Shown here one piece after another: positions 8,186 to 16,338 of a stretch of 64,000 nt of DNA (within the stretch, counting starts at the first letter, position 1; each line of letters starts with the position of its first letter). The translations under genes and the position numbers were made by a program. Origin of the DNA: Actinomycetota bacterium. GTDB taxonomy: Bacteria > Actinomycetota > Acidimicrobiia > Acidimicrobiales > JAJPHD01. The notes below the pieces were generated by a model. That model was not told the origin of the DNA, searched no databases, and saw nothing but the letters and a program-made list of their open reading frames with translations. The stretch spans positions 1 to 64,000 of the forward strand of contig JAJPHD010000020.1 in assembly GCA_021325455.1 (NCBI GenBank), given 5' to 3'.

Positions 8186-9192
8186 TGGCGATCCCCCTTC
8201 GCCAGAACCTGACCGTCGCCCGCTACCTGGCCCGCCAGAGGCTGGCCGGCCGCAAGCAGTTCCCCCTGTTCGTGGAGATCGAGCCCCTGTTCAGCTGCAA
8301 CCTGTCCTGCCCTGGCTGCGGCAAGATCCAGTACCCGACCGAGGTCCTGCGCCAGCGCCTCTCGGTCGATGACGTGGTGCGGGCCATGGAGGAGTGCGGC
8401 GCCCCTCTGTGCTCCATAGCCGGCGGGGAGCCGTTGCTGCACCCCGACATCGTGGAGATGGTGGAGGAGCTCATACGGCGCAAGAAGTTCGTCTACCTCT
8501 GCACCAACGCCGTGCTCATGCACCGCAAGCTGGACAAGTTCACGCCCAACCCCCGCTTCTCCTGGACCGTGCACATCGACGGCCTGCGGGAGCGCCACGA
8601 CCAGGCGGTGGACCGGGAGGGGGTCTTCGACAAGGCCGTGGCCGCCATCCGGGAGGCCAAGGCCAGGGGCTTCCGGGTCACCACCAACTCCACCTTCTTC
8701 AGCACCGACTCGCCCAAGACGGTGCGGGACGTGCTGGACTTCCTCAACGACGAGCTCAAGGTCGACGCCATGATGCTGTCCCCTGCCTACGCCTACGAGA
8801 AGGCCCCCGACCAGGAGCACTTCCTCGGTGTCACCCAGACCCGCAAGCTGTTCAGCGAGGCCTTCGCCGACGGGAGGCGCAAGAAGTGGCGACTCAACCA
8901 CAGCCCCCTCTTCCTCGACTTCCTGGAGGGGAAGGTCGACTACCAGTGCACCGCCTGGGGCATACCCAGCTACTCCGTCTTCGGCTGGCAGCGGCCCTGC
9001 TACCTGATGTCCGACGGTTACGCCAAGACCTATCAGGAGCTCCTCGAGACCACCGACTGGGACCGCTACGGGCGGGGCAAGGACCCCCGGTGCGCCAACT
9101 GCATGGCCCACTGCGGGTACGAGCCCACTGCGGTGCTGGCCACCATGGGCTCCCTGCGCCAGTCGATCCGGGCCGCGGTCGGCACCCATTGA
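8185..9192 (+). CDS. hpnH: HpnH, adenosylhopane-forming radical SAM enzyme
   Basis: A 335-residue radical SAM protein. The cluster-binding CxxxCxxC is at residues 38-45 (CNLSCPGC) in the EPLFSCNLSCPGCGKIQYP context diagnostic of HpnH, with a GGEPLLHPD segment after it and Cys-rich positions near the C-terminus (CANCMAHC). HpnH couples a 5'-deoxyadenosyl radical to diploptene, giving adenosylhopane, the first C35 hopanoid; the HpnG-like domain encoded just upstream would act next. The GTG start at 8185 shares one base with the TAG stop of the fusion gene, and a GGAGG stands about 8 bases upstream. This is the last clear hopanoid gene of the run. Confidence 0.95.
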   Translation: MAIPLRQNLTVARYLARQRLAGRKQFPLFVEIEPLFSCNLSCPGCGKIQYPTEVLRQRLSVDDVVRAMEECGAPLCSIAGGEPLLHPDIVEMVEELIRRKKFVYLCTNAVLMHRKLDKFTPNPRFSWTVHIDGLRERHDQAVDREGVFDKAVAAIREAKARGFRVTTNSTFFSTDSPKTVRDVLDFLNDELKVDAMMLSPAYAYEKAPDQEHFLGVTQTRKLFSEAFADGRRKKWRLNHSPLFLDFLEGKVDYQCTAWGIPSYSVFGWQRPCYLMSDGYAKTYQELLETTDWDRYGRGKDPRCANCMAHCGYEPTAVLATMGSLRQSIRAAVGTH

Positions 9193-9237
9193 ACGGCGGC
9201 AGTGGCCAGGTCCGGTACGGGGTTAGGCTTCCCGACG

Positions 9238-10236
9238 ATGGCTGACGAGCGGGTGACCTTCTACCGGGAGGCCGATGCCGATCCCAGCGCCCTGACCGGC
9301 CAGCGGGTGGCGGTCATCGGCTACGGCAACCTGGGTGCCTCCATGGCCCTCAACCTGAGGGACGCCGGCCTGGACGTGGTGGTAGGGAACAGGGACGACG
9401 ACTACCGGGGACGGGCCTCCAGCGATGGCTTCAGCGTCCTCGACATTCCCGAGGCAACCGGCCGGGCCGACATCGTCTACCTGCTCATCCCCGACGAGGC
9501 CACACCAGAGTGCTTCTCGGAGTCGGTGGCCCCCTTCCTGCAGCCGGCCTCGGCGGTGTGCTTCGCCTCCGGCTACTGCCTGGCCTACGGGCTGGTCGAG
9601 GTGCCCGAGGAGGTGGACGTCCTGCTCCTCGCCCCCAGGATGCTCGGCGAGGAGGTGCGTCGCGCCGCTCTCGAGCAACGCGGCTTCGTCAGCTACGTGT
9701 CGGTGGAGCACGACGCCACCGGCAAGGCCCTTCCCCGCCTCTTGGCCCTGGCCGCCGCCAGCGGCTCCTTGCGGCGGGGGGCCCTGGCGCTGTCGGCTGC
9801 CCAGGAGGCCACCTTGGACCTCATGATCGAGCAGACCGTGGGCCCCTACGTCGGGCTGGCCATCCAGCATGCCTTCGCGCTGGGGGTGGAGGCTGGTCTG
9901 CCGCCCGAGGCGCTGGTCCTGGAGCTGTACATGTCCGGGGAGATGTCCCGGGTGTTCCGGGCCTTCGCAGCCGACGGGTTCTTCCGCTCCGTGGCCGGCC
10001 ACGGCCTGGTTGCGGCCTACGGGGGCTTCCTGCGCACGCTGGCCATGGACGGGGCGAGCATGCGGCAGGCCTTCCAGGAGGTGCTGGAGGACATCCGCAG
10101 CGGCGGCTTCGCGGCCAAGCTCCAGGAGGAGAAGGAGCGGGGCTATCCGTCCCTCGCTGCCATCGACGCCATCACGGCCGGCACCGATCCCATGTCCGAA
10201 GCGGAGGCCAGGGTCCGGGCGGCGCTCGGATCCTGA
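9238..10236 (+). CDS. Ketol-acid reductoisomerase-like protein, atypical active site
   Basis: A 332-residue protein with the length and layout of class I ketol-acid reductoisomerase. It has a Rossmann motif GYGNLGA at residues 28-34, a LAPRMLGEEVRR segment near 130-141, an EHDATGKA block near 156-163, and a knotted-domain metal motif DLMIEQ at 193-198 keeping the Asp and Glu of DLFGEQ. The usual His-containing HGFNIH motif is FASGYCLAYG here (residues 108-117), so both histidines are gone. The substrate is therefore probably not acetolactate, or the fold has another role. ATG 9238 is chosen over an upstream in-frame GTG at 9202 because family similarity starts here. It lies 45 bases after hpnH on the same strand and could be co-transcribed. 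Confidence 0.7.
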   Translation: MADERVTFYREADADPSALTGQRVAVIGYGNLGASMALNLRDAGLDVVVGNRDDDYRGRASSDGFSVLDIPEATGRADIVYLLIPDEATPECFSESVAPFLQPASAVCFASGYCLAYGLVEVPEEVDVLLLAPRMLGEEVRRAALEQRGFVSYVSVEHDATGKALPRLLALAAASGSLRRGALALSAAQEATLDLMIEQTVGPYVGLAIQHAFALGVEAGLPPEALVLELYMSGEMSRVFRAFAADGFFRSVAGHGLVAAYGGFLRTLAMDGASMRQAFQEVLEDIRSGGFAAKLQEEKERGYPSLAAIDAITAGTDPMSEAEARVRAALGS

Positions 10237-10291
10237 GGGGCTGTTGAGCCAGAAGCCCCCCGGGCGGTCGGCCAGCTCGGCTGCTCCTCTG

Positions 10292-11113
10292 ATGGAGCCA
10301 CGCGCCGCCCGGCGCTCCTCCCTCCGGGCACAGCTGTTCCCGCCCCGGTCGGGGCCGCGCCCGCCCTTCGCCGGAGCGGCCGTCCTGGTGACGGGAGCCT
10401 CGGGGGGGATCGGGGCCGCCACTGCCCGTCGCCTGGCCGGGGCGGGAGCGCGCCTTGCCCTCCACGGCAGGGACCGCTCGGTCCTGGACGACCTGGCCGA
10501 AGAGACCGGCGGGATCGTGATGGTGGCGGACCTGACCGCCCCGGGGGCCGCCAGCCAGCTGGTGGCCGACACCGAGGAGCGGCTGGGGCCCCTGGACATC
10601 GTGGTGAGCAGCGCCGGGGTCGGCTGGGCCGGGGACTTCGTCACCATGGACCCCGGCACCGTGGACTGCCTCCTCACCCTCAACCTGAGCGCCCATGTCC
10701 ACCTGGCCCGGGCCGTCCTGCCTGGCATGGTGAAGCGGGGCCGGGGCCACCTGGTCCTGGTGGGGTCCATCGCCGGCCACGTGGGGGTCCGCCAGGAGGC
10801 CGTGTACTCGGCCGCCAAGTCCGGCCTGGCCGGGCTGGCCACCGCCCTGCGCCACGAGCTGGCACCCACCGGGGTGGAGGTGAGCCTGGTCAGCCCGGCC
10901 GTGGTGGCCACCGCCTTCTTCGACCGGAGGGGCCGCCCCTACGACCGCTCCCGGCCCCGGCCCATACCGGCGGAGAGGGTGGCCGCCGCCGTCGAGGCGG
11001 CTGTCCGCCGGGGCCGGCCCCGCCTCATCGTGCCTCCCTGGATGGGGCTCCCCGTGGCGGTGGCCGCCGTCGCCCCGGGGCTCTACCACCGGCTGGCGGC
11101 CCGCTGGGGATAG
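10292..11113 (+). CDS. Short-chain dehydrogenase/reductase
   Basis: A 273-residue classical SDR. The cofactor motif GASGGIG is at residues 35-41, an SSAG motif at 106-109, and the catalytic triad Ser159, Tyr172, Lys176 (YSAAK) is intact. The C-terminal 25 residues are hydrophobic and could associate with the membrane. The substrate cannot be told. A TTG at 10244 would add 16 residues and cannot be excluded; ATG 10292 is preferred. The gene follows the KARI-like gene by about 55 bases and ends 12 bases from the convergent RDD gene. Confidence 0.82.
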   Translation: MEPRAARRSSLRAQLFPPRSGPRPPFAGAAVLVTGASGGIGAATARRLAGAGARLALHGRDRSVLDDLAEETGGIVMVADLTAPGAASQLVADTEERLGPLDIVVSSAGVGWAGDFVTMDPGTVDCLLTLNLSAHVHLARAVLPGMVKRGRGHLVLVGSIAGHVGVRQEAVYSAAKSGLAGLATALRHELAPTGVEVSLVSPAVVATAFFDRRGRPYDRSRPRPIPAERVAAAVEAAVRRGRPRLIVPPWMGLPVAVAAVAPGLYHRLAARWG

Positions 11114-11125
11114 GGGCCCTCGGGG

Positions 11126-11632
11126 CTACCACCCCTGCCCGTCGCCGGGCCGCCACCAGGCTGGCACCACCACATCCCCGGCCACCTTGTCCTGCCAGGT
11201 CTGGCGCTCCCTGTCCCACAGCATCCACAGGTAGGGGAGGATGAGCCACCCTAGGAAGGCCTGCACCACCCATCGGACAAAGCCGCGCCCGTAGCCGATG
11301 GGGCCTCCGGTGCGGGCATCCACGACCCTGATCCCTGCCGCCTTGGCGCCCAGCGTCTGGCCCGCCGGACCGCCCAGGCCCAGGGTGAAGTAGGCCGCAT
11401 ACACGGCGATGAGGACCACCTCGGCGCTGGTGTAGCCCAGGCTGGCCTGCAGGAAAAGGGCCACGATGAAGAGGATCACCTGGTCGATCAGGAAGGCCAG
11501 GACCCGGATCCAGAACCCGGCCCGGGGGCCCGGGATGGCCCAGCCGCCCGCCCGTCCGTCCTGGTACGAGGGCGCCGCACCCGGCCGATAGCCGGCGGTG
11601 CCCTGCCCCCTCGCGCTGCGGTCCTGCCACAT
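11126..11632 (-). CDS. RDD family membrane protein
   Basis: A 168-residue protein. After a Gly/Pro-rich N-terminal 40 residues comes an RDD domain: a hydrophobic helix containing RVLAFLIDQVILFIV, a second helix (AEVVLIAVYAAYFTLGL), the conserved GQTLGAKAAGIRVVD segment and a third helix. RDD proteins are small polytopic membrane proteins whose transported substrate is generally unknown. The frame stays open to a TTG at 11671, but ATG 11632 fits better because promoter-like elements end 11 bases before it, suggesting a leaderless or nearly leaderless message. It is convergent with the SDR gene. Confidence 0.8.
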   Translation of the reverse strand: MWQDRSARGQGTAGYRPGAAPSYQDGRAGGWAIPGPRAGFWIRVLAFLIDQVILFIVALFLQASLGYTSAEVVLIAVYAAYFTLGLGGPAGQTLGAKAAGIRVVDARTGGPIGYGRGFVRWVVQAFLGWLILPYLWMLWDRERQTWQDKVAGDVVVPAWWRPGDGQGW

Positions 11633-11643
11633 GGCCAGCCCGA

Positions 11644-11671
11644 AGTCTAACCAGGACCTGGTGCGGGGCAA
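11644..11671 (-). promoter_or_regulatory. Putative promoter of the RDD gene
   Basis: Reading the minus strand, TTGCCC (11671-11666) and TAGACT (11649-11644) are separated by 16 bases, four of six matches to each consensus hexamer. The -10 ends 11 bases before ATG 11632, so the transcript would begin close to the start codon. Inferred from sequence pattern only. Confidence 0.4.
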
Positions 11672-11719
11672 TCGTCATGGACGCCACCGCCGCCCCCTGC
11701 CAGGCCATAGCCTGTCCGC

Positions 11720-12730
11720 ATGAGGGCTTGGGTCGTTGAGCAGCCGGGGCCCATCGACCACCACCCACTGGCCCTGGTGGAACGGCCGGGGCCGGAGCCG
11801 GGGGCGGGAGAGGTCCTTGTCCGGGTGTCGGCCTGCGGGGTGTGCCGCACCGACCTCCACCTGGCCGAGGGTGACCTCCCCCCCAAGCGCCCCCGGGTGG
11901 TCCCCGGGCACGAGGTGGTCGGCCGGGTGGAGGCCCGGGGCGAGGGGGCCAACCGCTTCGAGGTGGGCCAGCGGGTGGGGGTGGCCTGGCTCCGCCGCAC
12001 CTGCGGGACCTGCCGCTTCTGCCGGCGGGGGGAGGAGAACCTCTGCCTGTCGCCGGCCTTCACTGGCTGGGATGCCGACGGTGGCTACGCAGAGCAGGCC
12101 GTGGTCCCCGAGGCCTACGCCTATGCCCTGCCGGAGGGCTTCGGGGACGAGGAGGCCGCTCCCCTGCTGTGTGCCGGCATCATCGGCTACCGGGCCCTCC
12201 GCCGGTCCCGGCTACCACCGGCCGGCAAGCTGGGCATCTACGGCTTCGGGGCCTCGGCCCACCTGGCCGCCCAGGTGGCCCTCCACGAGGGGGCCACGGT
12301 GCACGTGATGACCCGCTCGGAGAACGCCCGCCGGCTGGCCCTGGATCTCGGGGCGGCCTCGGCGGGAGGCGCCGCCGACCCTCCGCCCGAGCCCTTGGAC
12401 GCCGCCATCCTGTTCGCCCCGGTGGGTACCCTCGTACCGCCGGCCCTGGCCGCCCTGGACCGGGGCGGCACCCTGGCCGTGGCCGGCATCCACCTCACCG
12501 ACATCCCCTCACTCAGCTACGAGCGCCATCTCTTCCAGGAGCGCACCCTGTGCAGCGTGACGGCCAACACCCGTCGGGACGGCGAGGAGTTCCTGGCCCT
12601 GGCCGCCCGCATACCCATCAAGGTGACCACTGACCCCCGTCCCTTCACCGCCGCCGACCAGGCTCTCTCCGACCTGGCCCATGACCGGGTCTCGGGCGCG
12701 GCCGTGCTCCGCCTGCCCACCCCCTCCTAG
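11720..12730 (+). CDS. Zinc-binding alcohol dehydrogenase (AdhA-like)
   Basis: A 336-residue medium-chain dehydrogenase. The catalytic zinc site shows the CGVCRTDLH motif at residues 39-47 and GHE at 63-65. The structural zinc lobe has Cys95, Cys98, Cys101 and Cys109. The nucleotide-binding region has a degenerate GFGASAH loop near residue 176. Relatives oxidise alcohols or reduce aldehydes with NAD(P). ATG 11720 opens a divergent gap of under 90 bases from the RDD gene. No Shine-Dalgarno is obvious, so the message may be leaderless. Substrate unknown. Confidence 0.87.
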   Translation: MRAWVVEQPGPIDHHPLALVERPGPEPGAGEVLVRVSACGVCRTDLHLAEGDLPPKRPRVVPGHEVVGRVEARGEGANRFEVGQRVGVAWLRRTCGTCRFCRRGEENLCLSPAFTGWDADGGYAEQAVVPEAYAYALPEGFGDEEAAPLLCAGIIGYRALRRSRLPPAGKLGIYGFGASAHLAAQVALHEGATVHVMTRSENARRLALDLGAASAGGAADPPPEPLDAAILFAPVGTLVPPALAALDRGGTLAVAGIHLTDIPSLSYERHLFQERTLCSVTANTRRDGEEFLALAARIPIKVTTDPRPFTAADQALSDLAHDRVSGAAVLRLPTPS

Positions 12731-12764
12731 GCCAGCGGGCGACCGGGCGGGGGAGGGAACCTCG

Positions 12765-13346
12765 GTGGGAGCGCCCAGCCCTCCCGGGAGCGCCGGCGCA
12801 CCCGGAGGGCCTGCCCATCCCCGCCGGCTGGTGCTGCACTTCGGGGGGCTGGCGGTGGAGCTGGAAGCCGGCGCCCTGTGGCCCCTGGTGGCCACGGCGC
12901 TGATCGTCGCCTGGCTGGCCTGGGCCCGCTCCTGGAGGGTGGCCCTGCCGGTGGGAGCGGCGGTGGCCGTCTCCTGGTACGCCTCGGTGGTGGCCCACGA
13001 GGTGGGCCACGCCCTGGTCCTGCGAGCCGTGGGCGGCCGGGCCGAGCGCATCTGCCTCGGGACGGTGGGGGCGGTGCATGCACCCTCCCCCCTGGAGCCG
13101 GGCAGGTCCCTCTGCGTGGCCCTGGCCGGCCCCGGGGCCAACCTCGTGCTGGGAGCACTGGGCTGGCCCCTGCTGGCCGTGAGCTCCCCCGTCCGCTGGT
13201 GGTGGGTCCTGGTGGGCATCTGGTCCCTGGTGAACACCGCCGTGGCCGTCCGCAACCTGGTCCCCTCCGACCGGACCGACGGTGCCCAGGCCCTCCAGGC
13301 CCTCCGGGAGCTGCGCTCCCCGGGGCGCCCCCCGCCTCCTGCCTGA
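12765..13346 (+). CDS. M50 family site-2-type metalloprotease
   Basis: A 193-residue membrane metallopeptidase. The zinc motif HEVGH is at residues 78-82 inside a hydrophobic segment, and the second motif NLVPSDRTDG (164-173) matches the NxxPxxxxDG that supplies the third zinc ligand. Four hydrophobic helices are visible. Compact M50 proteins of this size cleave substrates within the membrane, for example anti-sigma factors. The GTG at 12765 is chosen because GGAGGG (12752-12757) lies a good distance upstream; the longer frame overlaps the dehydrogenase gene. The next gene encodes an RsbW-like ATPase, so a signalling role is possible but not shown. Confidence 0.85.
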   Translation: MGAPSPPGSAGAPGGPAHPRRLVLHFGGLAVELEAGALWPLVATALIVAWLAWARSWRVALPVGAAVAVSWYASVVAHEVGHALVLRAVGGRAERICLGTVGAVHAPSPLEPGRSLCVALAGPGANLVLGALGWPLLAVSSPVRWWWVLVGIWSLVNTAVAVRNLVPSDRTDGAQALQALRELRSPGRPPPPA

Positions 13347-13397
13347 GCGCACCTTGGAATCGGACCGAGGGCGCCCCGAGTGGCAAGGTAGGTATCC

Positions 13398-14033
13398 ATG
13401 TGCTCCCGTGCCGGCATCGAGCTGGGCCCAAGCCCCCGCTCGGTCGCGGCCGCCCGGCGCTTCGTCGCCCGCACCTCCCGGAGATGGACCGGTGGCTGGC
13501 TGCCCCTCCACCGCCTCCAGCTCATCGCCTCCGAGCTGGTCACCAACGCCCTGGCCGTCAGCACCGACCCCATCGGGGTCGAGATGAGCGTGCACCACGG
13601 CCAGCTCGAGGTGGCGGTGGCTGACCACCATTCCGACCATCCCGCCGTGCGCCACGCCGGCCCGCTGGCCCCCGCCGGGCGGGGCCTGGTCGTGGTGAGC
13701 GCCCTCTCCGACGCCTGGGGGGTGCGGGCCCGGCCCGCCGGAAAGGTGGTCTGGGCCCGGGTCGAGCTTCCGCGCCACGGCCGGTGGCTCACCTGCCCGT
13801 GCACCGGCTGCAGCTGCGAGACCACCCCACCGGTCCCAGGCCAAAGGCCGCCCCTGCCCCCCGGCTCCTCTCACCCGCTCCCGCCGGCGTCTCCCCTCAG
13901 TGAGCCCGGAAGGCCTCCTCCAACCACTCCCCCACCACAGCGGGGTTCACCTTGGCGTCCACCACCAGCGGGCCGTCCCGCCGGCCCAGCCAGGCCTCCA
14001 CCTCGCCCAGGTCCTCGACCCGCCTCACGGTGA
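13398..14033 (+). CDS. RsbW-like ATP-binding protein (anti-sigma kinase fold)
   Basis: A 211-residue protein. Residues about 15-130 are a HATPase_c_2 (GHKL) domain with the N-box SELVTNAL at 45-52, an Asp at 76 in VAVADHHSDHP, and a Gly loop GRGLVVV at 94-100. This architecture is typical of actinobacterial anti-sigma or regulatory serine kinases. A short Cys-rich stretch, CPCTGCSC (about 141-148), follows. The last 60 residues are Pro-rich and encoded opposite the 3' end of the convergent TPP-enzyme gene, an overlap of 137 bases. The tail may therefore be read-through of an open frame rather than a selected domain. Confidence 0.75.
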   Translation: MCSRAGIELGPSPRSVAAARRFVARTSRRWTGGWLPLHRLQLIASELVTNALAVSTDPIGVEMSVHHGQLEVAVADHHSDHPAVRHAGPLAPAGRGLVVVSALSDAWGVRARPAGKVVWARVELPRHGRWLTCPCTGCSCETTPPVPGQRPPLPPGSSHPLPPASPLSEPGRPPPTTPPPQRGSPWRPPPAGRPAGPARPPPRPGPRPASR

Positions 14034-15531
14034 CGCCCTCCGCCCCGAGGGCCCTGGCCACGCCGGCCAGGTCCGTGGGCGGGAACACCGCCAGGTCAGT
14101 CGGCAGCCCCTTGGGGGCGAAGTGGTGCACCTCGGCTCCGTAGGCGGCGTCGTTGTAGACCACGACCATGACCGGCAGCCCGAGGCGCGCCAGGGTCTCG
14201 AGCTCGCCCAGGGCCATGAGGGCCCCGCCGTCCCCCACGCAAGCCAGGGTGAGCCGGTCGGGGCGGGCCAGCGCCGCCCCCGCCGCCCCCGCCAGGCCCA
14301 GCCCCACGGACTGGAAGGCCTGGGCGAAGACGAACCCGGCCTGGTCGGGGACTCGCAGGTACATGGCGGGCCAGCCCATGAAGTGCCCGGAGTCGACAAC
14401 CACGGTCCGGGCCGATGGCACCAGCCGGTCCAGGGCCAGGGTGAGGGTACGGGGGTCGATCCATCTCGCCTCGGAGCGGTCCTCGTAGCTCTGGTCCGCC
14501 CATCCCGCCACGCGCTCCACCCGCCCGCCGGCCGAGGCAGGGTTCCCGGTGAGGGCAGCGGCCACCGCTCGGGCCGTCTCGGCGGCATCGCCCACCACGG
14601 CGAGGTCCACCGGACGGTGGGCCCCGAGAGCCGACGGCTCCACGTCCACCTGGGCCACCCGGCTGCGAGGCCCGATGAGGGCACCGTGGCGGGTCGTCCA
14701 CATGTTGAGCGAGGCGCCGAAGGCCACAATGGCATCGGCCCCGGCCATCAGGCGGGCGGCAGGCGGGGAGGCGAAGCCGCCGGCGATCCCCAGGGAGCGG
14801 GGGTTGCCACGGAAGAGCCCGTGGGCCATGGCCGAGGTGGCCAGGTAGGCGCCGGCCACCTCGGCCAGCGACTCGAGGACGGGCCCCGCCCCAGCTAGCA
14901 CCGCGCCCCGGCCGGCCAGGAGAAGGGGCCGGTCCGCCCCCGCCAGCAGGTCGGCCAAGGCCGACACCTCCTCCGGGGAGGGACAGGGGCCCGATGGCGC
15001 CCCGCCGGCTTCCTTCGGCCCGCCGGGCAGGACGGGGTCGGGGCACTCGGCCCCCTGGACATCGAGGGGAGCGAGCACCAGGACGGCCCGGCGCTCCGCC
15101 TGGGCCCGCTGCAGGGCGCCGGCCAGCACCGGCACCGCCGTGGCCGGGGAGTCCAGGCGCTCCGTGGCCGCCCCCAGGGCGGTGGCGAGCTGGGCGGCAG
15201 GGAGGCGGAAGTTGGAGTGGACGGCAGAGGCAGAGGTGTCCGCCGCCAGCAGCACCACCGGGGTGCGGCTCTTGGCCGCCTCGGTGAGGCCGGTGAGGGC
15301 GTTGGTGATGCCGGGGCCCTGGTGCACGGTGGCCACCCCGGGGCGGCCGGAGAGGCGGGCGTAGGCGTCCGCCATGGCCACGGCGGCGGTCTCCTGGCGG
15401 GCAGCCACGAAGCGGGCGCCCGCCGCCACCGCCGCCTGGGACAGCTCCAGGTTGCCGCTGCCCACCAGCCCGAACAGGTGGCGGGTGCCAAGGGCGGCCA
15501 GGGCCCGGCCCAGAGCCTCGGCGACCCTCAC
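13897..15531 (-). CDS. Thiamine diphosphate-dependent enzyme, acetolactate synthase-like
   Basis: A 544-residue protein with the three-domain layout of the acetolactate synthase/benzoylformate decarboxylase family. The N-terminal PYR domain has the catalytic Glu47 in ARQETAAVAMADAY. A central domain follows, then a C-terminal PP domain with GDG at 433-435 and Asn at 460, the metal/diphosphate-binding motif. No regulatory-subunit gene is adjacent, so biosynthetic ALS is unlikely; oxo-acid decarboxylase or ligase chemistry is more probable. The GTG at 15531 lies 4 bases after the stop of the upstream cyclase-family gene. The gene is the last of a leftward run and overlaps the tail of the convergent ATPase gene. 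Confidence 0.82.
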   Translation of the reverse strand: MRVAEALGRALAALGTRHLFGLVGSGNLELSQAAVAAGARFVAARQETAAVAMADAYARLSGRPGVATVHQGPGITNALTGLTEAAKSRTPVVLLAADTSASAVHSNFRLPAAQLATALGAATERLDSPATAVPVLAGALQRAQAERRAVLVLAPLDVQGAECPDPVLPGGPKEAGGAPSGPCPSPEEVSALADLLAGADRPLLLAGRGAVLAGAGPVLESLAEVAGAYLATSAMAHGLFRGNPRSLGIAGGFASPPAARLMAGADAIVAFGASLNMWTTRHGALIGPRSRVAQVDVEPSALGAHRPVDLAVVGDAAETARAVAAALTGNPASAGGRVERVAGWADQSYEDRSEARWIDPRTLTLALDRLVPSARTVVVDSGHFMGWPAMYLRVPDQAGFVFAQAFQSVGLGLAGAAGAALARPDRLTLACVGDGGALMALGELETLARLGLPVMVVVYNDAAYGAEVHHFAPKGLPTDLAVFPPTDLAGVARALGAEGVTVRRVEDLGEVEAWLGRRDGPLVVDAKVNPAVVGEWLEEAFRAH

Positions 15532-15535
15532 GCCG

Positions 15536-16303
15536 TCACCGCTCGACCAGGGCCAGCACGCGGGCCGGGCTGCCCGATCCCCCCTCGATGGGCAGGGGCG
15601 CCGCCACCACCACGGCCCCGGTGGGAGGAAGACGGGCCAGGTTGGCCAGCTGGGTGAGGCCGTACTTGCCGGCCCCCAGCAGGTGGGCATGGCAGGGGAA
15701 GGGCGGGTCGAAGGAGTGGGCGGCGCCGGCGTCGGTCCCGACCGTCTCCACCCCGAGGCCCAGGATCGGCGTCTCCTCCGCCAGCCACCGGGCGCACTCG
15801 GGGGATATCCCCGGCGTGTGGGGGCCCGACTCGTCGGCATTGAGGTAGGCGGCCTGGTCGGCCGCTCGGGCATCCCAGCCCGTCCGGTAGAGCAGCCAGC
15901 CTCCGGCGGGGAGGGGGCCGTGGCTGCCCTCCCAGGCCAGCACGTGGTCCACCTCGAGCAGGAAGTCCGGGTCGGCGGCACACTCGGCCGACTTGTCCAG
16001 CACGGCAGCCGGCCCGATCAGCCGCCGGGCGGGCACCCGCGCCGTGTCCTCCCCCTCCCGCCCGGTCACCCAGTGGACGGGGGCGTCGAAGTGGGTCCCT
16101 ACGTGCTCGCCGGCATGGATGGTGTTCCAGTACCAGGCGGGCCCCCGTTCGTCGTAGCGGCTCAGCTCCTCCAGGGTGAACCCCGGTGTGTTCACGAAGG
16201 GCTCCGGGAGGCGGATGACGGGGGTGCGCTCTGACAGGGGCTGGGTGAGGTCGACCACCTCGACCCGGCCCTCCGCCAGCATCTGGATCAGCTCGGCCAG
16301 CAC
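15536..16303 (-). CDS. Cyclase family metal-dependent hydrolase (isatin hydrolase/formamidase-like)
   Basis: A 255-residue protein of the cyclase (Pfam Cyclase) superfamily. The metal-binding signature HVGTHFDAPVH is at residues 67-77 with His67, His71, Asp73 and His77. Characterised relatives include isatin hydrolase and bacterial kynurenine formamidase, which hydrolyse cyclic or formyl amides. Substrate cannot be assigned. The gene sits immediately upstream of the TPP-enzyme gene with a 4-base gap, suggesting linked functions such as hydrolysis followed by decarboxylation of an oxo acid. Confidence 0.85.
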   Translation of the reverse strand: MLAELIQMLAEGRVEVVDLTQPLSERTPVIRLPEPFVNTPGFTLEELSRYDERGPAWYWNTIHAGEHVGTHFDAPVHWVTGREGEDTARVPARRLIGPAAVLDKSAECAADPDFLLEVDHVLAWEGSHGPLPAGGWLLYRTGWDARAADQAAYLNADESGPHTPGISPECARWLAEETPILGLGVETVGTDAGAAHSFDPPFPCHAHLLGAGKYGLTQLANLARLPPTGAVVVAAPLPIEGGSGSPARVLALVER

Positions 16304-16338
16304 GGGCAGGGGAGCCTAGCCCACCGCCCGGCGACCGG

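Noticed and set aside
13897-15531. Naming the TPP enzyme as biosynthetic acetolactate synthase (ilvB)
   Set aside because: No small regulatory subunit or other ilv genes are adjacent, and the neighbours suggest a catabolic oxo-acid role.
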